From the NCBI RefSeq assembly GCF_905220365.1, contig NC_061127.1:6076001-6140000 (forward strand): a stretch of DNA of 64,000 nt. The letters are read 5' to 3'. The DNA is from Vanessa cardui (lineage: Eukaryota; Arthropoda; Insecta; Lepidoptera; Nymphalidae). The notes under the pieces were generated by a model, which had not been told where the DNA came from, made no database searches, and was given only the letters and a program-made list of their open reading frames with translations. The stretch's first letter is position 1; each line of letters opens with the position of its first letter. Positions 58,901-64,000 of this stretch are shown here, piece after piece. The position numbers and the translations under genes were made by a program.

Positions 58901-61900
58901 AAGTGGTGGCTCGGCTTGGGTTTGGAACGCATTAAGATTTACGTTAACTCTGGGCCTTCACGACAAGTTTCCAGTATATAAACGAGTTTAAAGATCGATG
59001 GTTATGTATTTGTTTTTTAGGGAATGATCGAATTCTACTTGGACCTCGATCAGCCATTCACAGCGTATCGTTTGATCAGCGAACATGACTCAGATAACAT
59101 GATGGAATTATCAGCAGAACCGTTGTGGAGACTGGGAAGATTCGAGCAATTGGAAGAACTAGTCAAGAAGCCGGTGGTATGGTCAAAATATTTCAACTTC
59201 TGGTTTATCATGCACATGACATTGTCACATTTACTTAAAAGGAATGCTGTTGCTGGTATTTTCATCCCGTTAGGCTGGTTGAGGCGCTAAGTTCAAACGG
59301 TATTCAGGGATGTGATTAGAGTCATATTCCTTGGTTAGCTTTTACAACGGTTCTAAAACAATACTTATTAAATTAGAATCGCTTTGGCGAAAAATAATTA
59401 CTTAAACAATATCTCGTCCTAATACTTTTAGGTTACCAGAATGATTCTATTTATAAAACGAAAAGTTTAAAATATTAACAATCATCAATGATACCAAATT
59501 TGTAGGTACCTAATTTGTAATTATATTGTTACTGGAATATATCGTAATTGAAATATTATTTATGGTGGCCTACGTACCCACCCATCATCACAAGTACGGG
59601 GGACATAAGATCATTGTATACAAGATTGGTGGCGCATTGGTGAAGCATTCATAATTTATTTATTCTTACTTAAAGCGTCAATGTCTCTGGGCGGTGGTGA
59701 TCGATTGCCATCAATAGCATATATCATATATGCTATATGAAATAAATATGTATTCTAAATAATTGTAGCCGCCTTCACGTGAAAATTGGGGACTCTTAAT
59801 GGGCCGAATTCTACTCGCCTACCGCAAAGAGGACCATGATTTGTTCACAACGTCCTGCGACGATGCTATGAAGAGGTTGCTTCAAGAGATGGACGGGAAG
59901 AGTCGAGAGGAAAGTGCGCTCAGAAGTGGCTACCAGAGCGTCCTCGGATTGCATATTATTACAGAGGCCTGTCACGCAGAGGAGGTTCTGAAAAGGTATA
60001 TGGGTTATATTTAATAAGAAAAACTTAGGTATAGTTTATTTTTAAATATTAGTGTGAGTTTCTGCAACATTTAGGTAATGTTAGCCTTCGTTAGAATTGG
60101 GTATTTTACTGACAATTATAATTGTGTACGTTGGTCGCAGTCTAAAACAAATGTAGATATAATTTAAAAAAAAAATGTTTTGCTATTTTTTTTCATAAAA
60201 TCAGTGATAAAGCGTTTTATAACCCATTAAAATATTGATATTATAAAATTTAATCAGCCCAAGTAATAAATTATTTTGCAGTTAGATATTATTAAAATCT
60301 ATTAAATATTAGTATCGATTTAATAAATAAAAGTAATGTATTTCTAGATTAAAAAATATCGACGATGGGAGCGGACAAGGTATCGAAGTGATCAATGAAC
60401 TGCTGGGCGAGTGGCGACAGAGGCTGTCAGTCGTCCAGTCGGACGTCAGGACTATTGAGCCTCTGCTCAGACTCAGAAGGATACTGTTGCAACAAGCACA
60501 GGTAACATTGACGAGACACATACGTTTATGTATATACGTTTATGTTTATTTGAATTAATAATTTTAGAACCACAAGTAGGAAGTAGGTTAACTTCTAAAA
60601 CAATTATCTTTAATTTAAAATAACAATCAATCTGCCGCTATAGAAAAACATTTAGTCTACAACACAAATAACCAACAATAATCACATTACACTGTAATAA
60701 TTATAATTGCAATTCTCAATGTGTCAACTACGAATCTCCCGCCTTTTTTTTTTTTAAAGGGAAGTTGTGTGACTTGACGCTGATGTTGCTTGTTTATTCC
60801 AACAATATATTTAGATTATTTGACGACCTCCATGGTCGAGTGGTGTGTACACCGGTTTTCATGGGTACGCCACTCTGAGGTCCCGGGTTCGATTCCCGGC
60901 CGAGTCGATGTAGATTACCATTAGTTTTCTTTGTTGTCTTGGGTCTGGGTGTTTGTGGTACCGTCGTTACTTCTGATTTTCATAACACAAGTGCTTCAGC
61001 TACTTACATTGGGATCAGAGTGTAATGTATCTGATGTTGTCTCATATTTATTTAGGGCAAGAATTCCGTAAGTTATAGCAATAACGTTTCGTTGAAATCT
61101 ATTTAGTTTTTTATTTCATGATATAATGCTTAACATAATATGATTACTAACTGGCCACTTTTATCGAAGTCTAATTAAAAAATAAATATAAACTTTTTTA
61201 TGTGTTATAAGCATGAAAATACAAATGAGGTTGAATTTCTTAATCACATTATAATCTGCAACTTACCATAATTGTATAGTATTGCTTTAATAAATATTAT
61301 TCAATTTTTTTTTTTATGTAGGAACTCCTTGAACCAACTCACCCATTGACGGCGAGCAGGCTGAAGGCGTGTATCGGTGACCTGTGGTTGCAGAGCGCGA
61401 AGCATGCCAGGAAAGCTGGCGTGTTCCAGCAGGTACATTTTTAAACTGTTTATTGCTCACATTTTTTTAATGATTGTAATTAAAATTTGTACTTATAGCA
61501 TTAATTTAGTGGTGAAATTAAAACTGAGCCAATAGATAAGCACAGGAAATTATTTTGACACATAAACGTACATACATATAGCATAGCACACATGTCTTCA
61601 TTGGCAATCCTCTTTTTCGCTTGGGAACTAATTATTATTGACACTGACATACATGCTGTGGTCTCCTATAATTGAAGGAGCACACAACTAGTAACCCTTA
61701 TATTGTTTTATTAAAGAATATATTCTTAGTGGTAGGGCTTTGTGCAAGTCCGTCTGGGTAGGTACCACCCACTCATCAGTTATTCTACCGCCAAATAACA
61801 GTACGCAGTATTGTTGTGTTCCGGTTTGAACGGTGAGTGGGCCAGTGTAACTACAGGCACAAGGGGCATAACATCTTAGTTCCCAAGGTTGGTGGCGCAT

Positions 61901-62858
61901 TGACGATGTAAGGAATAGTTAATATTTCTTACAGCGTCATTGTCTATGGGTGATGGTGATGACCACTTATGGCCCATATGCTCGTCCGCCAATCTATAAC
62001 ATAAAATATATATTTTCAGTGTGTATCTTTTGTCGGCAACTCATAAATTAAATAAAAGAATACATGATCCATCCTACTCTCAAAGCAAATAAGTATAACC
62101 ACATATGTTTATATGGAGTATATCGTTTCAGTCGTACATGTATATTTTGAACGCTGAGGAATACAAACCGGAGGAACTGTTCATCGAAAAGGCGAAGATA
62201 TACTGGGCTCGCGGTCAGCAGGAACACGTGATGACCACACTGCGCCGCGGGATTGAAGACGCTTTCCCGGATCTAGAAAGCCTTACGCAGGAACAGAGGT
62301 GAAGCTAATGTCTTAGTATTGATTTACTGGAATTTTTGTTTGGTACAATTAAACAAATGGTAGATTTTTTATTAATACTTTCGTGAAATAGTTTTGTATT
62401 TTTAATGTTTTGGGACTTTCAAATTCGAAATTTCCTTAGTAATTTTTTAGTTTTACTTGCGATGTGATCATGTCGATTTTAGGCATATTCATATTCATAG
62501 GATAGGGTCATTCTATGTACTAGTCAACTCCTATAATGCAATGGGGCCACAATCCAACACGACACTGAATTCGAAACAAGATTAATGGCTCTCTCTGTCT
62601 GTGGCATGGAAGTGTTAGCCTGTATTAGCCTTATTTTTTTCATTCCGGAATGTTTAGATTTATTTGATTACTCGGTTGTGTTGTTGACTTTTGTAGTTGA
62701 GATAATCTTATGGTTTAAATTATTTTAGAAAAATATGCGCCAAAGCGAAGCTCCTGATCGCCAAATATAATGATGAAACAACTAATGTTGACGTGGATGT
62801 CAATATTGGGTACTACAAGGAGTCAGTCGAGGTCTTCAAACAGTGGGAGAAAAGTTTG
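46939..62858 (+). CDS. mei-41: ATR checkpoint kinase (mei-41), 19 exons, C-terminus beyond window
   Basis: Exons: 46939-47075, 47196-47321, 47417-48848, 48976-49542, 49813-51283, 52330-52532, 53242-53378, 53449-53538, 54482-54666, 54746-54861, 55537-55640, 56464-56654, 58126-58265, 59021-59173, 59769-59995, 60348-60501, 61322-61432, 62132-62298 and 62729-62858. All phases agree, giving 1947 residues so far. ATR is a nuclear PI3K-like kinase that, with ATRIP, responds to RPA-coated single-stranded DNA and stalled forks. The N-terminal part is helical repeat. The UME region is near residues 1020-1240 (FLNPKFLGVLAYF, RVKIVIKKH, then CKEACAAVSLASGACLGQLG). FAT repeats follow, with EELFIEKAKIYWARG and LLIAKYNDETTN, a good match to animal ATR. 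The kinase and FATC domains (roughly the last 500-600 residues of the family) must lie to the right. Exons 3-4 are AT-rich while 6 and 13 are strikingly GC-rich. Confidence 0.96.
51697..52268. mobile_element. Element with terminal inverted repeats in ATR intron 5
   Basis: Starts AATAAAACTAGCTATAACGG and ends CCGTTATAGCTAGTTTTATT, inverted copies of about 22 bp. The left end continues as GATTTGAATCGCGTATATTA and CATCCCGACGTTTCGAGCAC, shared with the palindrome at 52633-52795. The interior has a long T-run and ends in an A-rich AATAAAATAAAAAAAAAAC before the right arm, suggesting another insertion inside. Confidence 0.55.
52570..53000 (-). repeat. tRNA-derived SINE family C, split by a palindromic insertion
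   Basis: SINE tail pieces at about 52580-52630 (GACAACATCACATACAGTG) and 52785 onward (AACATCACATACATTACTCT), with the head at the right: GGGAATCGAACCCGGGGCCT is the reverse complement of a B box, and CGGTGTACACACCACTCGAC of the A-box side. A palindrome (52633-52795) lies between. It is located in ATR intron 6. Confidence 0.75.
52633..52795. mobile_element. Near-perfect palindrome (foldback element)
   Basis: The left arm AATAAAACTAGTTATACCGG...GGCATCCCGACGTT is the reverse complement of the right arm AACGTCGGGAT...CCGGTATAACTAGTTTTATT. Arms are about 65-70 bp around a short spacer near 52705-52720. It is related to the element at 51697-52268 and is probably its deleted, foldback form. Confidence 0.8.
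53707..53936 (+). mobile_element. Non-autonomous Helitron 3' end in ATR intron 8
   Basis: Contains ACAGTATAAAACAAAGTCGC and ends GTGCGAAGCCGGGGAGGGTC GCTAGT. The GC-rich terminal hairpin and CTAG before T are Helitron hallmarks. A relative is at 9651-9850. Confidence 0.6.
54218..54437 (+). repeat. Interspersed repeat copy 1 (pair with 55841-56059)
   Basis: GCTATTTGAAAATGCGAAAA through TTTGTCACGTGACACGAAAC and GATTGGCCGGGCTTATGATG to TTGTAAACCTTGCTTTT matches 55841-56059 at roughly 95% by eye over about 215 bp. It lies in ATR intron 8, just upstream of exon 9. Confidence 0.75.
55232..55375 (+). repeat. Family D repeat in ATR intron 10
   Basis: AGAGTAACTACTGAGTTTCG, GCCGGTTCTTCTCGCTAGAA, CCGAACCGGTGGTAGCTTCA and a tail ATAAAGTTTATTTTGATTTG recur almost unchanged at 63505-63660. 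It resembles the 3' end of a LINE or a SINE with a short tail repeat (TTTGATTTGATT). Confidence 0.7.
55697..55822 (+). repeat. Truncated tRNA-derived SINE family B in ATR intron 11
   Basis: The head TGGCCCAGTGGTTAGAACGC and B-box GGTTCAAACCC are present; the body breaks off after GGAAACCTGCATTTG. The 55841-56059 repeat follows about 20 bp later. Confidence 0.8.
55841..56059 (+). repeat. Interspersed repeat copy 2 (pair with 54218-54437)
   Basis: GCTATTTGAAAATGCGAAAA to TTGTAAACCTTGCTTTT, nearly identical to the copy 1.6 kb upstream. The sequence beyond it (AAAGTGACGTCACCGACCCC, 56093-56112) is not in copy 1. Confidence 0.75.
56745..57320 (+). repeat. Composite of SINE-like A, SINE B and SINE-like A in ATR intron 12
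   Basis: A near full-length family A copy (56745-57015) follows a long T-run (56719-56741). It abuts a truncated family B SINE (57015-57163, head GATGGCCCAGTGGTTAGAAC), which runs into a second, partial family A copy (57165-57320). The order suggests nested insertion or a template switch. Confidence 0.75.
57734..58110 (-). pseudogene. Endogenous viral element: fragment resembling an RNA-virus superfamily 1 helicase
   Basis: A minus-strand frame with a superfamily 1 helicase motif of the GDxxQLP type (57993-58013), flanked by coding-like sequence resembling the helicase of alphavirus-like, virga/nege-type plus-strand RNA viruses known to be fossilised in insect genomes. Only a small part of a replicase is present. 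The frame closes at a stop at 57734-57736; beyond it coding-like signal seems to resume in another frame, indicating decay by frameshift and stop. On the other side it runs into a G-rich tract (58035-58045) and then the ATR exon 13 border. It lies within ATR intron 12, antisense to ATR. Assignment is by motif and sequence feel; no search was possible. It should be non-functional as an enzyme. Confidence 0.6.
58283..58797. repeat. Head-to-head pair of family B SINEs in ATR intron 13
   Basis: A reverse copy (58283-58517, tail CCCACTGCTGGGCTAAAGGC at left) meets a forward copy (58518-58797, ending AGCAGTGGCATATTGATAGACTG) at their tRNA-like heads. A further partial reverse copy follows at about 58815-58930. 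The pair could form a long hairpin in the ATR transcript. Confidence 0.75.
59560..59720 (-). repeat. Degraded SINE-like family A copy in ATR intron 14
   Basis: Scattered matches to family A in reverse (TACCCACCCATCATCACAAG, GGGGACATAAGATCATTGTA, TTGGTGGCGCATTGGTGAAG, GGGCGGTGGTGATCGATTGC). Strongly diverged, hence an old insertion. Confidence 0.5.
60825..61055 (+). repeat. tRNA-derived SINE, family C, near full length, in ATR intron 16
   Basis: A box TGGTCGAGTGGTG (60834-60846) and an exact tRNA B-box GGTTCGATTCC (60886-60896) make this the best-preserved promoter of the family. The tail ends ATCTGATGTTGTCTCATATT. It is not a tRNA gene: the anticodon arm and acceptor pairing are not maintained and a 150 bp unrelated body follows. 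Confidence 0.9.
61725..62010 (-). repeat. SINE-like family A, near full length, in ATR intron 17
   Basis: Reverse copy from TAGTGGTAGGGCTTTGTGCA to GGCCCATATGCTCGTCCGCC. Well conserved against the copies at 56745-57015 and 62908-63195, suggesting recent activity. The reading frame at 61688-61900 is inside it. Confidence 0.9.
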
Positions 62859-62907
62859 GTAAGTTATAATATAAATATATAATATAATGTAACTATAGAT
62901 ACTATTT

Positions 62908-63195
62908 TACTTGGTGGTAGGGCTTTGTGCAAGCCCGTCTGGGTTGGTACCACCCACTCATCAGTTATTCTACCCCCAAATAACAGTAATCAGTATCGTT
63001 GTGTTCCGGTCTGAAGGGTGAGTGAGCCAGTGCAACTACAGGCACAAGGGACATAATATCTTAGTTCCCAAGGTTGGTGGCACATTGACGATGTAAGGAA
63101 TAGTTAATATTTCTTCCAGCGTCATTGTCTATGGGCGATGGTGACCACTTACCATCAGGTGGCCCATATGCTCGTCCGCCAACTTATACCATACA
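62908..63195 (-). repeat. SINE-like family A, near full length, in ATR intron 19
   Basis: Reverse copy from TACTTGGTGGTAGGGCTTTG to GGTGGCCCATATGCTCGTCC. It follows only about 50 bp after exon 19 and is directly followed by a family C SINE (63205-63425). Confidence 0.9.
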
Positions 63196-63204
63196 AAAAA
63201 AAGA

Positions 63205-63425
63205 CAACATCACATAAATTACTCTGATCCATATGTATGTAGCTAAAGCACTTGTGTTATGGAAAATCATAAATGACGACGGTACCACAAAAACTCAGAC
63301 CCAAGACAACATAGAAAATCAATGAACTTTTTCTACATAGACTCGGCAGGGAATCTAACCTGGGATCTCGGAGTGGCGTACCCATGAGAACCGGTGTTCA
63401 TACTCCTTGACCACTGAGGTCATAA
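63205..63425 (-). repeat. tRNA-derived SINE, family C, in ATR intron 19
   Basis: The tail ACAACATCACATAAATTACT is at left and the head at right, with GGGAATCTAACCTGGGATCT in the B-box area (one or two box changes) and CGGTGTTCATACTCCTTGAC at the A side. Confidence 0.8.
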
Positions 63426-63504
63426 GATATTTGATTCATCGTTTGTATTTTATACAGTTTCTAATAAAAATATATTTGAGATACTAGAATAGATATGACT
63501 GTAT

Positions 63505-63660
63505 TTTTTTAAATGTTGAAAAAGAGTAACTACTGAGTTTCTTGCCGGTTCTTCTCGGTAGAATCTACTTTCCGAACCGGTGGTAGCTTCACTTAATTGT
63601 TAAATGGCGATTCAAAAGTGCTTGTAAAAGCCCACTTGAATAAAGTATACTTTGATTTTG
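63505..63660 (+). repeat. Family D repeat in ATR intron 19
   Basis: AGAGTAACTACTGAGTTTCT, TGCCGGTTCTTCTCGGTAGA and the tail CTTGAATAAAGTATACTTTG match 55232-55375. The remaining sequence to the window end (63661-64000) is AT-rich ATR intron with a short tandem repeat TATATTATCTATAGTATAACCC near 63925-63975. Confidence 0.7.
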
Positions 63661-64000
63661 ATTTTTGATTAAAGACGCAATAACTATTGAATCTCACAAT
63701 TTATGATAATGAAAATAAATATGCAAGTATTTATTGAAATATTTTATCGACCACTATATAGTAAATGGGACAAAAGACATTCACACATGGGGTAAAAGGA
63801 TTTTCTGCTAGTCAACCTTTAGGTCAAACAGAAAACCATGACGGCTGTAATTAGTAATTGACTTGAATTTATAAAACAAAATAAATTACATACATACACA
63901 TATAGTATCCGCGCAATGAATATATATTATCTATAGTATAACCCATAATTACATATATTATCTATAGTATAACCCGTATAAGATGCGTAATGTGTGCGTG

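Noticed and set aside
60825..60910. Possible true tRNA genes at SINE heads
   Set aside because: A and B boxes are tRNA-like, but the cloverleaf pairing is lost and each is followed by the same SINE body in several copies.
61688..61900. Short frames within SINE-like copies (also 1308-1490, 56480 region excluded)
   Set aside because: They map inside family A repeats that recur across the window, with different frames open in different copies.

Overview
This is an AT-rich animal nuclear window carrying spliced genes with GT-AG introns and many short interspersed repeats. The repeat families (two tRNA-headed SINEs with clear A and B boxes, a third roughly 280 bp SINE-like family, Helitron ends, small terminal-inverted-repeat elements) and the gene sequences point to a lepidopteran, most likely a butterfly. 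The species cannot be named from this sequence alone.

Layout. Positions 1-154 (minus) hold an exon that runs off the window and encodes a perfect-looking PKA-anchoring helix pattern. Positions 3352-19009 (minus) hold an inward-rectifier potassium channel gene (Irk-A) with at least two alternative N-terminal exons and a distant C-terminal exon. Positions 30885-32272 (plus) hold a second, divergent inward rectifier (Irk-B), head-to-head with the first and sharing the position and phase of its first intron. The roughly 12 kb between them holds only repeats, small inverted-repeat elements and unassigned GC-richer patches. Positions 34163-46071 (minus) hold Hrs, the ESCRT-0 subunit, in 13 exons; summed exon lengths give exactly 974 codons plus stop. 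Its 4.1 kb intron 7 encloses two single-exon genes in divergent orientation: a TPX2-like spindle protein (39180-40625, minus) and LSm5 (41075-41362, plus). Hrs intron 5 holds an unassigned coding-looking fragment (43840-44046, minus).

Positions 46939-62858 (plus) hold the first 19 exons (1947 codons, all phases matching) of the checkpoint kinase ATR (mei-41), from the N-terminal helical repeats through the UME region into the FAT domain. The kinase domain lies beyond the right edge. Hrs and ATR diverge from an 867 bp interval. Introns of ATR are loaded with repeats, including a degraded, antisense fragment resembling an RNA-virus superfamily 1 helicase (endogenous viral element) in intron 12, and a near-perfect palindrome inserted into a SINE in intron 6.

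No operon-like logic links the genes: they serve membrane excitability (Irk), endosomal sorting (Hrs), spindle assembly (TPX2), RNA decay/splicing (LSm5) and DNA-damage signalling (ATR). The most notable features are the divergent Irk pair with unusual pore residues, the very long prion-like tail of Hrs, the nested divergent gene pair, the viral fossil, and the possible PKA-anchor exon. I found no evidence of a wholly new system.
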